NCBI RefSeq assembly: GCF_018080005.1
Contig: NZ_CP073015.1
Span: 186,001 to 250,000, forward strand
DNA: 64,000 nt
Source: Flavobacterium sp. CS20
GTDB lineage: Bacteria > Bacteroidota > Bacteroidia > Flavobacteriales > Flavobacteriaceae
Direction: 5' to 3'
The notes below the pieces were generated by a model. That model did no database searches, was not told the DNA's origin, and saw only the letters and a list, made by a program, of their open reading frames with translations. Each line of letters begins with the position of its first letter. The first letter of the stretch is position 1. The translations under genes were made by a program, and so were the position numbers. Shown piece by piece: positions 55,235-64,000 of this stretch.

Positions 55235-57286
55235 TTGAAATTATTTACTGTTTTTTTACTCATTTTATCGTCTTTTCAAGTTTTTTCGCAAGTCAAGGTT
55301 TCAGATACAACACAACTTGAAACGGTAACTCTGAAAACAAAATCTTCTCAACTTTCAAATTTTATTACAACTTCAATATCTTCTGAAGATATTCAGTCTA
55401 ATAACACGGTGATATTAACTCCAATTTTAAATCAAATCCCAGGCGTGTCGATGCAGCAAGGGACTTTAAATACCAATCGAATTACCATACGTGGCATTGG
55501 GGCAAGGTCTCAATTTTCAACCAATCGACTTAAACTTTACATTAATAATGTGCCGTTAACCAATGCTAATGGCGTATCGGTGCTTGAAGATATTGATTTG
55601 AGCAGTTTGGGACAGCTCAGCGTCATTAAAGGACCAAAATCTTCAGTTTTAGGGGCTAATTTGGGTGGCAATATTGTTTTAAAAACACAAAATAAAGAAA
55701 GAAACCTAGGTCTGATGACGGGAATAGGAAGTTATGACCGTTATCAACTTGGTTTTAACGTCGCCGAAAATTTAGGGCAAACCCAGCTACAGGCTTATGC
55801 CAATCATATTCAATCTCACGAATACCGAGATAATGCCGATTATGAAAGACAAAATTTTACTCTGATTTCAGACACCAAAATAAATCCGTCTTGGCAATGG
55901 CAAAACTTGATGATTTTCACTCGTCTTAAGGCGTTTATTCCGAGTTCTTTATCATTAACAGATTTTCAAAATAACCCTCAAAAAGCGACAGATAATTGGA
56001 ATGCGGTTGCTGGATTTGAATCTTATGACAAGCTGTTTCTATCCACGACTTTAAATCATAAGTTTAAAAATTCTACCCAATGGATAACTTCAATCTCGTT
56101 TAATCATCGCGATGCCTACGAACCAAGACCTTTTGATATTTTAGATGAAAGTGAAATTGGTTTGGGATTGAGAAGCTTGATAAAACATAACTTCCAATGG
56201 AATGCTAAACCCTTAACCACACAGATTGGTTTTGAATGGCAAACGGATTGGTATGAGGCTCAAAATTTTGATAATTTGTTTAGAAATACTCCAGAACGTG
56301 GCAGTATTCAAGGCGATTTGGTCAATGCTTTTGATCAAAATCGTATGCGATTCAACGCTTTTTTGACCGCCAATTATAATTTTACAGAGAGAATTGAAGT
56401 TGCAGCAGGATTAAACCTGAACTTAGCCAATTACGAAACCGAGGATCAATTTCTTGAAGATGGCTTAAATCAAAGTGGCGAATTGCAATATGACCCTAAA
56501 TTGTTGCCCAACATCAATTTTTCATACAACCTTAAGAATAACTTTGGTGTTTTTGCCAATTACAGTATGGGTATCGCCACGCCAAGCATTGATGAAAGCT
56601 TAGATGACAACGGATTTTTCAACCCTGAACTTCAACCCTCTTTTGGGCATAACTTTGAGTTAGGAAGCCGATGGATTTCAAAACAAAAAACACTTGATAT
56701 TCAATTGAATGTGTTTAGAATGTATGTTGAAGATTTGATTGTGGCTCGACGTGTAGAGGAAGACCGTTTTGTAGGTATTAATGCTGGACAAACTCAACAT
56801 ACAGGCGTTGAATTTTCTGCCAATTTTCAAAAGTCTATATCTGAAAATTTAGAACTTAAGGGTTTTACCAACATTGTTTTTAACGACTTTGAATTTACAG
56901 ATTTTATAGAAAGTGATGAAGACTTTTCAGGCAATCAAATACCAGCCATACCCGAATACGATTTGAATTTTGGCTTTCAATTATTTTACAAACAAAATTG
57001 GTCGTTCAGATTAAACACAGAATGGGTTGGACGAATGCCTTTAAACGATGCTAACACACTTTATACCGATGCTTACGAGCTCGTGAATTTTAATATTAGC
57101 CATCAAATGCAATGGTTTGACACCCAAACGCAATTCAGTTTTGGACTTAATAATGTTTTAGATAAAGATTATCTTGCCAGTGTGTTGCCCAATGCCGTTG
57201 GGTTTGGTGGTGCGGAACCCCGTTACTTTTATCCAGGAATGCCTCGTCAATTTTATTTTAAAGTCTTAATAAATTACAAGCTTTAA
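55235..57286 (+). CDS. TonB-dependent outer-membrane receptor
   Basis: An outer-membrane importer of ~683 residues. From a TTG at 55235 the signal peptide reads MKLFTVFLLILSSFQVFSQ, a better fit than the longer TTG start at 55217 that overlaps the promoter. The plug domain includes ILNQIPGVSMQQGTLNTNRI, TIRGIGARSQFSTNRLKLYI and LSVIKGPKSSVLGANLGGNI. The barrel follows and ends in an aromatic strand (RQFYFKVLINYKL). It lacks the SusC-type N-terminal extension and has no SusD neighbour, so a siderophore, cobalamin or metal complex is a more likely substrate than glycans. pdxH follows by 42 bp. Confidence 0.9.
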   Translation: MKLFTVFLLILSSFQVFSQVKVSDTTQLETVTLKTKSSQLSNFITTSISSEDIQSNNTVILTPILNQIPGVSMQQGTLNTNRITIRGIGARSQFSTNRLKLYINNVPLTNANGVSVLEDIDLSSLGQLSVIKGPKSSVLGANLGGNIVLKTQNKERNLGLMTGIGSYDRYQLGFNVAENLGQTQLQAYANHIQSHEYRDNADYERQNFTLISDTKINPSWQWQNLMIFTRLKAFIPSSLSLTDFQNNPQKATDNWNAVAGFESYDKLFLSTTLNHKFKNSTQWITSISFNHRDAYEPRPFDILDESEIGLGLRSLIKHNFQWNAKPLTTQIGFEWQTDWYEAQNFDNLFRNTPERGSIQGDLVNAFDQNRMRFNAFLTANYNFTERIEVAAGLNLNLANYETEDQFLEDGLNQSGELQYDPKLLPNINFSYNLKNNFGVFANYSMGIATPSIDESLDDNGFFNPELQPSFGHNFELGSRWISKQKTLDIQLNVFRMYVEDLIVARRVEEDRFVGINAGQTQHTGVEFSANFQKSISENLELKGFTNIVFNDFEFTDFIESDEDFSGNQIPAIPEYDLNFGFQLFYKQNWSFRLNTEWVGRMPLNDANTLYTDAYELVNFNISHQMQWFDTQTQFSFGLNNVLDKDYLASVLPNAVGFGGAEPRYFYPGMPRQFYFKVLINYKL

Positions 57287-57328
57287 ATTTTTAAAAATTT
57301 TAAATTGCTAAAAAATATTAGTCATCAA

Positions 57329-57970
57329 ATGAATAACCTAGAAAACTATAGAAAATCTTACAATAAAGCGACTTTAATTCGTTCAGAATTAGAAGAAAAT
57401 CCTTTTCAGCAATTTAGAAAGTGGTTTGTAGAAGTGGATGAAGCAGGCAATGTAGATGAAGCCAATGCCATGACCATCAGTACTGTTGGTAAAGATGGTT
57501 TTCCGAAATCCAGAGTGGTGTTGTTGAAATCTTATGACGAAAATGGATATGTGTTTTATACCAATTACAACAGCGAAAAAGGACAAGCCATATTAAACAA
57601 CCCCAAAGTGTGTTTATCCTTCTTTTGACCACAGGTTGAGCGACAAATTATCATCAAAGGCAAAGCCAAAAAAATAGCAGAAGAAGTCTCGGCACGCTAC
57701 TTTCAATCCCGTCCAAAAGGCAGTCAGTTGGGCGCTTTGGTTTCCCCACAAAGTCAAGAAATACCCAACCGTAAAGTTTTAGAAGATAAACTCAAAGCTT
57801 TAGAGCAAGAATATGCCAACAAACCTGTCGAAAAACCCAAAAACTGGGGTGGATTTTGTGTGGAGCCAGTGTCTTTTGAATTTTGGCAAGGTCGCCCCAA
57901 CCGTTTACACGACAGATTTGTTTATGAACTCAACAATTTAGACTGGAATATAAAACGATTAGCACCATAA
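57329..57970 (+). pseudogene. pdxH: Pyridoxamine 5'-phosphate oxidase with in-frame stop
   Basis: The enzyme makes PLP from PNP or PMP with FMN, 213 codons, normal length. The N-terminal part matches (PFQQFRKWFVEVDEAG, then MTISTVGKDGFPKSRVVLLK and YTNYNSEKGQAIL). A TGA at 57626-57628 sits at LSFF-stop-PQVERQIIIKG, where Trp (TGG) is expected. The rest, through FWQGRPNRLHDRF and a final WNIKRLAP, is intact in the same frame. I chose the ATG at 57329 (MNNLENYRKSYN) over the TTG at 57305. The window encodes at least two PLP enzymes, so loss of PdxH would matter unless PLP is made de novo. Confidence 0.88.
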
Positions 57971-57987
57971 ACTATAAAACAAAAATT

Positions 57988-58368
57988 ATGTTTAGATTAA
58001 TATTTTTTTCATTGAGCTTATTCTTTTTTTTAGCTTGTTCAAATACTGATGATGAATTGACAAAAAATCAAGAGGCTAAGCTATTAGATGAGATGTTTAG
58101 TGAAATAGAAAATTTAGCTTTAAGTCAGGAGTGTGATGATCCTACAGAATGGAGAATCACAAGCTATGGCAGTAAGGCTTGTGGTGGACCAATAGGTTAT
58201 TTAGCTTATTCAATTAATATAGATACAGTATCATTTTTAAATAAAATAGAAAAACATAGAATTGCTCAACAAGCATTTAATGAAAAATGGGATATAATAA
58301 GCGATTGCTCAGCACCTATTCAGCCTGAATCAGTGATATGTGTTGATAGTAAACCCATTTTAGAATAA
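57988..58368 (+). CDS. Small Cys-containing lipoprotein, unknown function
   Basis: A 126-residue protein with a type II signal peptide (LSLFFFLACSNTDDE, Cys at about 17). The mature part has four further Cys: LSQECDDPTEWRITSYGSKA, then CGGPIGYLAYS, SDCSAPI and SVICVDSK, enough for two disulfides. I recall similar proteins, with the W..TSYGSKACGGP..YLAYS pattern, in other Flavobacteria as uncharacterised. A fold like small protease inhibitors is possible but unproven. It lies between pdxH and the polyphosphate operon, 31 bp before sixA. Confidence 0.75.
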   Translation: MFRLIFFSLSLFFFLACSNTDDELTKNQEAKLLDEMFSEIENLALSQECDDPTEWRITSYGSKACGGPIGYLAYSINIDTVSFLNKIEKHRIAQQAFNEKWDIISDCSAPIQPESVICVDSKPILE

Positions 58369-58399
58369 ATTTAATTTCACCCTAATCAAAATATAAATT

Positions 58400-58891
58400 A
58401 TGCCCAAAACCCTAATCTTAATGCGACATGGAAAATCGTCTTGGAAAGAAAATCTTCCTGATGATGAAAGAATTTTAAAAAAACGTGCTTATAGTGATAT
58501 CGAGTTGGTGGCTTCGGCTTTTAAAAATTCTATAAACAACAATATCGTGTTCAAATCCAGTTATGCCAAAAGAGCCGAAAGCACCGCAAAGCACTTTTTA
58601 AAACAACTGAAAATTCCAGAAACTCAATTACAAATAGAATCGGCTTTATACACTTTTGATGTTAAAAGCTTAAAGACTTTTCTTTATACCGTTGACGATT
58701 CTATTGACACTTTGATGTTATTTGGGCATAATCCTGCGTTTACCAATCTTGCCAATAGCTTAGGTAACGAACAGTTTGACAATGTCCCAACTTCTGGATT
58801 GGTGAAGATCAATTTTGAAAATTCATCTTGGAAAGATTTGGCAAATGGAGAAACTGTCTTACATTTATTTCCTAAAAATTTGTGCCAATGA
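58400..58891 (+). CDS. SixA-type histidine phosphatase
   Basis: A 163-residue phosphohistidine phosphatase of the RHG superfamily. The catalytic His is in LILMRHGKSSWKEN (about 4-17), a basic pocket appears in YAKRAESTAKHFL (about 55-67), and the second active His is in LMLFGHNPAFTNLANSL (about 110-126). In E. coli SixA removes phosphate from phosphotransfer proteins. Here the ATGA overlap with ppk1 ties it to polyphosphate metabolism, a regular flavobacterial arrangement. Confidence 0.9.
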   Translation: MPKTLILMRHGKSSWKENLPDDERILKKRAYSDIELVASAFKNSINNNIVFKSSYAKRAESTAKHFLKQLKIPETQLQIESALYTFDVKSLKTFLYTVDDSIDTLMLFGHNPAFTNLANSLGNEQFDNVPTSGLVKINFENSSWKDLANGETVLHLFPKNLCQ

Positions 58892-60945
58892 CAAATGACC
58901 AGTTTCACAATAGAGAACTAAGTTGGCTGGCTTTTAATGCAAGAGTTTTACAAGAAGCTTCAGACTCTAATGTGCCACTATTAGAGCGATTGCGGTTTCT
59001 TGGAATTTTCTCAAACAACTTAGATGAATTTTTTAGAGTGCGTTACGCCACCGTCAAACGCATTGATATGGCAGGAAAAGCGGGAAAAAAAGTACTTGGT
59101 GGTTATAAAGCCTCAAGACTGCTCAAAGAAATCACACAAATTGTTATCAATCATCAAACCGAAAGTCTTGAGATTTTAAGCGAAATTCAAAATAAACTTA
59201 AAGATCACAATATTCATATCGTTAATGAAACTGAAGTAGGCGAGCAACATCAAGCTTTTTTAAAACATTATTTTTTAGATACAGTCAGTCCATCTTTGGT
59301 TACTATTATGCTTAATGACATAGAAAAAGTACCAAACCTTAAGGACTCAGCAGCGTATTTGGCGGTAAAACTCGTGCAAAAAATGCCCGACGGCAATCTT
59401 AAAAATCGTTATACTCTTGTAGAAATTCCAACCAATCTTAACCGTTTTGTGGTTTTGCCTTCTGAAGGCAACAATCAATATGTGATTTTGTTAGATGATT
59501 TAATCCGTTATAATTTGGATGTGATTTTTAATATATTTGAATACGAAAGTATTTCGGCACATATGATAAAAATTACCCGTGATGCTGAACTCGATTTGGA
59601 AGGCGATTTAGACAAAAGTTATATCGAAAAATTAATGAGCAGCGTAAAACATCGTCGAGAAGGCGATCCTGTGCGTTTTGTTTATGATAAAACTATTGAC
59701 CAAGACACTTTAGACTTTTTATTACTCAAACTCGGCATTGACAATACCGACAGCTTAATTCCTGGTGGTCGTTATCACAACCGAAGAGATTATATGAAGT
59801 TTCCCGATTTGGGAGCCAAACATTTGCTCTATGATGAAATTGAACCTTTGCCTGTACCAGGATTGGAATTGCAGGGAAGTTTATTCAAAAAAATTGCTGA
59901 AAAAGATTATTTACAGTTTGCCCCTTATCAAACCTTTTCTTACACTGTAAGATTTTTACGTGAAGCGGCTTTAGACCCGAATGTGAAATCCATAAAAATC
60001 ACTATTTACCGATTAGCTTCAGTTTCTCAGATAGCCAGTTCGCTCATCAATGCGGCTAAAAATGGAAAAAAAGTTACTGTTTCCATAGAATTAAAAGCCC
60101 GATTTGATGAAGCCAATAACATAAGATATTCTGAAAAAATGCAACGCGAAGGCATCAAAATCATTTTTGGTGTTACAGGTTTAAAAGTCCACGCCAAGTC
60201 TTGTGTGATTGATCGCTTAGAAAACGGAAAATTAAAACGATATGGGTTTATCAGCACTGGAAATTTTAATGAAAATACAGCAAAAATTTACACCGATTAT
60301 ACTTTGTTTACAAGTCATAGCGGTATTTTAAAAGACATTGATAAGGTGTTTGATTTTTTTGAAGTCAATTATAAAATTAAAAAATACAAGCACTTGATTG
60401 TTTCGCCTCACTACACTAGAGGCTTTTTTTATAAAAAAATTGACGAACAAATTCGATTGGTTAAAGAAGGAAAAGAATGTGGTATGATGTTGAAAATGAA
60501 CAGCTTATCAGATTATGATGTGATTAGCAAATTGTATGAAGCCAGTCGTGCTGGGGTTAAAATACAGTTGATTGTAAGGGGTATTTGTTGTTTGATTCCA
60601 GAAGTTGAAGGCATGAGTGAAAACATTAAAGCCATCAGTATTGTGGATAAATTTTTAGAACATCCACGATTGTATATTTTCAAAACGCCAAAAAATAAAG
60701 AAGTTTACATTTCTTCAGCAGATTTGATGACAAGAAACCTTGACCACCGCGTTGAAATTACTTGCCCTGTTTATAACGATAATATTAAAGCAGAATTGAT
60801 AGATACCTTTGATATTTGTTGGCAAGACAATGTCAAAGCCCGTAATCTTGCTTCTCACGATAAGAATGAATATGAGAGAAATGATAAAGATGACTACCGC
60901 AGTCAATTCAAAATGTATGATTATTATAAAAATAAGCTTAATTAA
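58888..60945 (+). CDS. ppk1: Polyphosphate kinase 1
   Basis: The enzyme makes polyphosphate from ATP, 685 residues. The N-terminal domain (NRELSWLAFNARVLQEASDS) and the two phospholipase-D-like catalytic domains are present. The autophosphorylated His lies in VTGLKVHAKSCVIDRLENGK (about 432-440), and FISTGNFNENTAKIYTDYTL follows. The second His region is near EHPRLYIFKTPKN. The start at 58888 overlaps the sixA stop by four bases (ATGA), a translational-coupling signature; a GTG at 58882 is less likely. ppx follows 12 bp downstream. Confidence 0.96.
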   Translation: MTNDQFHNRELSWLAFNARVLQEASDSNVPLLERLRFLGIFSNNLDEFFRVRYATVKRIDMAGKAGKKVLGGYKASRLLKEITQIVINHQTESLEILSEIQNKLKDHNIHIVNETEVGEQHQAFLKHYFLDTVSPSLVTIMLNDIEKVPNLKDSAAYLAVKLVQKMPDGNLKNRYTLVEIPTNLNRFVVLPSEGNNQYVILLDDLIRYNLDVIFNIFEYESISAHMIKITRDAELDLEGDLDKSYIEKLMSSVKHRREGDPVRFVYDKTIDQDTLDFLLLKLGIDNTDSLIPGGRYHNRRDYMKFPDLGAKHLLYDEIEPLPVPGLELQGSLFKKIAEKDYLQFAPYQTFSYTVRFLREAALDPNVKSIKITIYRLASVSQIASSLINAAKNGKKVTVSIELKARFDEANNIRYSEKMQREGIKIIFGVTGLKVHAKSCVIDRLENGKLKRYGFISTGNFNENTAKIYTDYTLFTSHSGILKDIDKVFDFFEVNYKIKKYKHLIVSPHYTRGFFYKKIDEQIRLVKEGKECGMMLKMNSLSDYDVISKLYEASRAGVKIQLIVRGICCLIPEVEGMSENIKAISIVDKFLEHPRLYIFKTPKNKEVYISSADLMTRNLDHRVEITCPVYNDNIKAELIDTFDICWQDNVKARNLASHDKNEYERNDKDDYRSQFKMYDYYKNKLN

Positions 60946-60957
60946 AACTAAACATTC

Positions 60958-61848
60958 GTGCTCAGTATAAAAAAATATGCCGCCATAGATATTGGCTCAA
61001 ATGCTGTAAGATTATTAATTTCAACCATTACAGAACCTGCAGATAAACCTGTTACTTTCAAAAAAACATCTTTGGTTAGAGTGCCGATTCGTCTCGGTCA
61101 AGATGTGTTTGTCAACGATTATATTTCTGACTACAATTTTTCTAGAATGAAACAAACCTTGAAAGCCTTTCAACTCTTGATGAATTGCCATAATGTTGAA
61201 AAATACAGAGCTTGTGCAACTTCAGCTATGCGTGATGCCAAAAATTCGAAAGCCTTAGTTGAAGACATTAAAGCAGATACTGATATACATATAGAAATCA
61301 TTGACGGCAACGATGAAGCGGCCATCATTGCGACTACCGATTTACACCAATTGATTCAAACCGAAAAATCATACATTTACGTGGATGTTGGCGGTGGTTC
61401 AACTGAAATCACAATTTATTATAACGGCAAAACTGTAGCTTCAAAATCTTTTAATCTCGGTACAGTTAGATTACTGAATAATTTAGTTTCAGAAACCGAT
61501 TGGGAGCAATTTAGGTTGTGGATTAAAGAACAAACAAAATCGTTTTCTAAAATTGAAATGATTGGTTCGGGTGGCAATATCAATCATATTTTTAAAGCGA
61601 GTGCTAAAAAAACAGGCAAACCCTTATCGTTTTTCTATTTGAGTTCTTATTACCAACTGCTTAAATCGCTGACCTACGAAGAACGCATCGCTCAGCTTGA
61701 TATGAATCAAGACCGAGCTGACGTGATTGTGCCAGCAACAGAAATCTATCTTACTGCTATGAAATACAGTAAAGCCAGAAGCATTCATGTGCCAAAAATT
61801 GGCTTGTCAGACGGGATTATTAAGTCGATGTATAATGAGAATAATTGA
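60958..61848 (+). CDS. ppx: Exopolyphosphatase / GppA-family phosphatase
   Basis: A 296-residue member of the ASKHA fold that degrades polyphosphate from its ends or hydrolyses pppGpp. The P-loop-like start YAAIDIGSNAVRLLIS, the RACATSAMRDAKNS block (about 81-94), EIIDGNDEAAI and the second phosphate motif YVDVGGGSTEITIY (about 140-153) are clear. It is the short form without a C-terminal HD domain. The start is GTG at 60958; no ATG is in frame before the conserved motif. Together with ppk1 it sets the polyphosphate level. Confidence 0.93.
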   Translation: MLSIKKYAAIDIGSNAVRLLISTITEPADKPVTFKKTSLVRVPIRLGQDVFVNDYISDYNFSRMKQTLKAFQLLMNCHNVEKYRACATSAMRDAKNSKALVEDIKADTDIHIEIIDGNDEAAIIATTDLHQLIQTEKSYIYVDVGGGSTEITIYYNGKTVASKSFNLGTVRLLNNLVSETDWEQFRLWIKEQTKSFSKIEMIGSGGNINHIFKASAKKTGKPLSFFYLSSYYQLLKSLTYEERIAQLDMNQDRADVIVPATEIYLTAMKYSKARSIHVPKIGLSDGIIKSMYNENN

Positions 61849-61924
61849 ATTAAATATAATTTTTTACAATTGTATTGCACTGAAGACCAAACAACTATAA
61901 TAGCTGTCAAGCATCAGAAACTTT

Positions 61925-64000
61925 CTAAAATCCGCCTTCGCCACCATCAAAATCACTATCACCACGGCTTCTAGTATTGCGTTCTTTTTTGCGATTAAAG
62001 CGATAAATAACAGTTGCTGTAAATTGTCTTTCTCTCCATTGAAAAGAACTATCACGAGTAAAGGTTTGAGAAACAGTAAATTGATCTCTTTTTCTAGAAT
62101 TGAATAAATCTCTAATACTCAATGAAAGTGTAAGGTTTTCATTTTTCAAGAAATCTTTACTAAAAGCGATATCCATAGATGCAATTGGGTCTGTTTCAGT
62201 TTGTGCATTTTCTCGTGGACCTCTGTAAAAAGCATTGGTTTGCCATTGAATTTTTCCAGGTAAAATGACATTTGAACTGAATCTTCCAAAATAACTTTCG
62301 TTGGTAGCTCCATATTCTTTGCCTTCAAATGAACCATTACTTTCAAATCTAAAGTAATTGAAACTCAAATTTGTTCTTAACCATTTCACGGGATTGTAAA
62401 GCAAGCCAAATTCAGCACCAAAGCGTTCTTCTGTGGCAAGGTTTATAGGTATATTTTCTATAATTATAATGTTATCTTCTTCTGTTCGTCTGCCTGTATC
62501 TCTTTCTACACGTTCAAAAGCATCGGTTTCTTTTTGGTAGTAAACAGAAGATGTTAAGGTGATTTTTTTCCATCGTTTTAAATAGCCCAGATCAAAAGCA
62601 TCAGCAAATGAAGGATCTAAATCTGGGTTGCCCTGAAAAACATTAACACGGCTAGATTGAGAAGGAAAAGGATTTAAAAACCAACTTCTTGGTCTGTTGA
62701 TTCTTCTATTATAACCTAAGGAAATATTCTCGTCTTCACCTATTTCATAGACAAGATTTACTGTTGGAAATAAATTATCAAAATTTTTATCAAAATCAAA
62801 ATTTCTGTCAAAATTTTCAGGGACTAAAGGTGTTGTCTTTCCCTTTAATTGAGAGTTTTCGTATCTTAAACCTAAGAGATAAGAAAATTTTCCTATTTTG
62901 TCGCCATATTGGGTATAAATTGCAGTAACGTTTTGTTGAAAATCGAAATCACTTGACACAAATTCATCTACTACTAATTCATTGGTAGTGAGGTTTTGTT
63001 TTTGAACTAAAAAAGATTGGGTTTGGTCAGAATAATCACCTCTAAAGCCAAATTCAAACTGTGCATTGCCCATAGGTCTTACATAATCTGCTTGTATAAG
63101 ATAGCTATCTCTTTTTTCAGTCTCTAAGTTATCCTGAAAAGCAACTAATGAATCTACAGGATTAGTTTGATTTTCGTCAATAGTAGTCGCTTGACTTTGG
63201 TCGCTTTTAGAATATTGAAAGTCGGCAGTTAATTTATGATCTCTATTGTCTTTATCAAATCGTTTTACGTAGTTTAAAGCATATTGATATCTTTCATCAT
63301 CATCTAACTCTTCTTCAATTCTGATAGTTCTGCTATTTTCTAAGCCGTTAGCAAATCTTTTATTGGTGTTTGTTGTGATATCTCTGTCGTCTCCTGTTCT
63401 GGTAAAAAAACTAGCCGTTATAGAAGACATGTCATTTATAAAATATTCTACACCAGCATTTAGGTTAAAATTTTTATCATTTCTATCATAATCTCTATCT
63501 TCAATAATTCTATCAAAATTTAATGAATCAGTTTCAGTATATCGGGTATCAAAATTTGCGTTTCCTGGTCTGTTTCTTTCGGTATAGCCAATACTGGTAA
63601 ACACATTAAAATTATCCGTTCTTAAATTTAGATCGGCAAAAACTCCAGAGTTTTTAGGTTCACCGAGAGTTCCTCTAAAAGAGCCGTTAAAGCCTAAAGT
63701 TTTTTCTCTTTTGAGGATAATGTTTATGATTCCAGCCGTTCCTTCCGCATCATATCTTGCCGATGGACTTGTGATAACTTCTACAGATTCTATGGCATCT
63801 GCAGGAAGTTGTTGAAACACATCTTGATCGCCAAAACCAGCTATTGATGAAGGCTTGCCGTTTATTAATATTCTTACATTTTCATTCCCTCTTAAACTTA
63901 TAGCACCGTCTATATCTACAGTTACCGAAGGCACATTTCCCAAAGCATCGCTTACCGTGCCACCTGAAGTTGTCAAATCTTTACCAACATTGTATATTTT
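61925..64000 (-). CDS. TonB-dependent receptor / outer-membrane beta-barrel protein, partial
   Basis: The frame stays open from 61925 to the window end, about 690 codons of the C-terminal part. It begins at the window edge with KIYNVGKDLTTSGGTVSDAL, then a plug domain (VPSVTVDIDGAISLRGNENV, PADAIESVEVITSPSARYDA, EGTAGIINIIL). The long barrel ends with an Arg/Gly/Asp-rich tail (SRGDSDFDGGEGGF). This type (CarboxypepD_reg-like plus plug, no clear TonB box in view) is common in Flavobacteria and its substrates are unknown. The N-terminus lies outside the window. A TTG at 63976 is not a real start because the frame continues past it. Confidence 0.88.
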   Translation of the reverse strand, partial: KIYNVGKDLTTSGGTVSDALGNVPSVTVDIDGAISLRGNENVRILINGKPSSIAGFGDQDVFQQLPADAIESVEVITSPSARYDAEGTAGIINIILKREKTLGFNGSFRGTLGEPKNSGVFADLNLRTDNFNVFTSIGYTERNRPGNANFDTRYTETDSLNFDRIIEDRDYDRNDKNFNLNAGVEYFINDMSSITASFFTRTGDDRDITTNTNKRFANGLENSRTIRIEEELDDDERYQYALNYVKRFDKDNRDHKLTADFQYSKSDQSQATTIDENQTNPVDSLVAFQDNLETEKRDSYLIQADYVRPMGNAQFEFGFRGDYSDQTQSFLVQKQNLTTNELVVDEFVSSDFDFQQNVTAIYTQYGDKIGKFSYLLGLRYENSQLKGKTTPLVPENFDRNFDFDKNFDNLFPTVNLVYEIGEDENISLGYNRRINRPRSWFLNPFPSQSSRVNVFQGNPDLDPSFADAFDLGYLKRWKKITLTSSVYYQKETDAFERVERDTGRRTEEDNIIIIENIPINLATEERFGAEFGLLYNPVKWLRTNLSFNYFRFESNGSFEGKEYGATNESYFGRFSSNVILPGKIQWQTNAFYRGPRENAQTETDPIASMDIAFSKDFLKNENLTLSLSIRDLFNSRKRDQFTVSQTFTRDSSFQWRERQFTATVIYRFNRKKERNTRSRGDSDFDGGEGGF

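Overview
The window looks like chromosomal DNA of a member of the Bacteroidota, most likely Flavobacteriaceae. The evidence is low GC, promoter boxes of the Bacteroidota type (TAnnTTTG) in front of many genes, few Shine-Dalgarno sequences, a T9SS C-terminal sorting domain, many secreted lipoproteins, M16 and M43 peptidases, TonB-dependent receptors, and the gene order birA / rsfS-ftsH-LUD-cdsA-psd-ACBP. I found no rRNA, tRNA, CRISPR array, prophage or intact insertion sequence.

Layout. 1-5 kb: edge of a lipoprotein gene, the chaperone pair grpE-dnaJ, a DUF6268 protein and a sigma-54-type response regulator with no DNA-binding domain. 4.3-13.1 kb: two ~600 bp direct repeats, each a degenerate acetyltransferase-like gene, bracket a DUF3179 gene, a TetR-ABC-HlyD-TolC export operon and a chimeric pseudogene. 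13.3-15.2 kb: two guanidino-hydrolase genes (DDAH-like and CtlX-like). 15.4-18.2 kb: a lipoprotein, an M43 metalloprotease and two genes truncated head-to-head. 18.6-25.8 kb: an AraC regulator followed by an EmrAB/TolC-type efflux set, UspA and HdeD; both pump genes carry frameshifts. 26-31 kb: aldo/keto reductase and its AraC-type neighbour, a candidate Flavo-1-like structured RNA, and a PLP-enzyme pair that fits sulfonolipid (capnine) synthesis. 31-41 kb: a broken aldehyde dehydrogenase, an M16 peptidase, and an envelope cluster (S41 peptidase, Wzx-like flippase, glycosyltransferase, EptA-like transferase). 41-47 kb: UspA, HemN, a sterol-desaturase-family hydroxylase, an NlpC/P60 peptidase and a thiolase. 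46.7-54.7 kb: housekeeping block rdgB, ACBP, psd, cdsA, LUD, ftsH, rsfS, birA, SRPBCC, pyrE, NUDIX. 54.9-64 kb: a decayed small gene, TonB receptor, pdxH, small lipoprotein, the polyphosphate operon sixA-ppk1-ppx, and a second TonB receptor running off the end.

The most striking property is the number of interrupted genes. At least thirteen carry an in-frame stop, a single-base frameshift or a truncation, and core genes (psd, pdxH, rsfS, hemN) are among them. Most indels sit in short homopolymers, which could mean consensus error. The two recombination-derived fusions (GNAT-nitrilase joined to a T9SS tail; LytTR joined to DUF6515) and the mobile-looking repeats cannot be explained that way and suggest real genome erosion as well. 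A ~200 bp element with terminal inverted repeats occurs twice in opposite orientation (25.8 and 46.4 kb).
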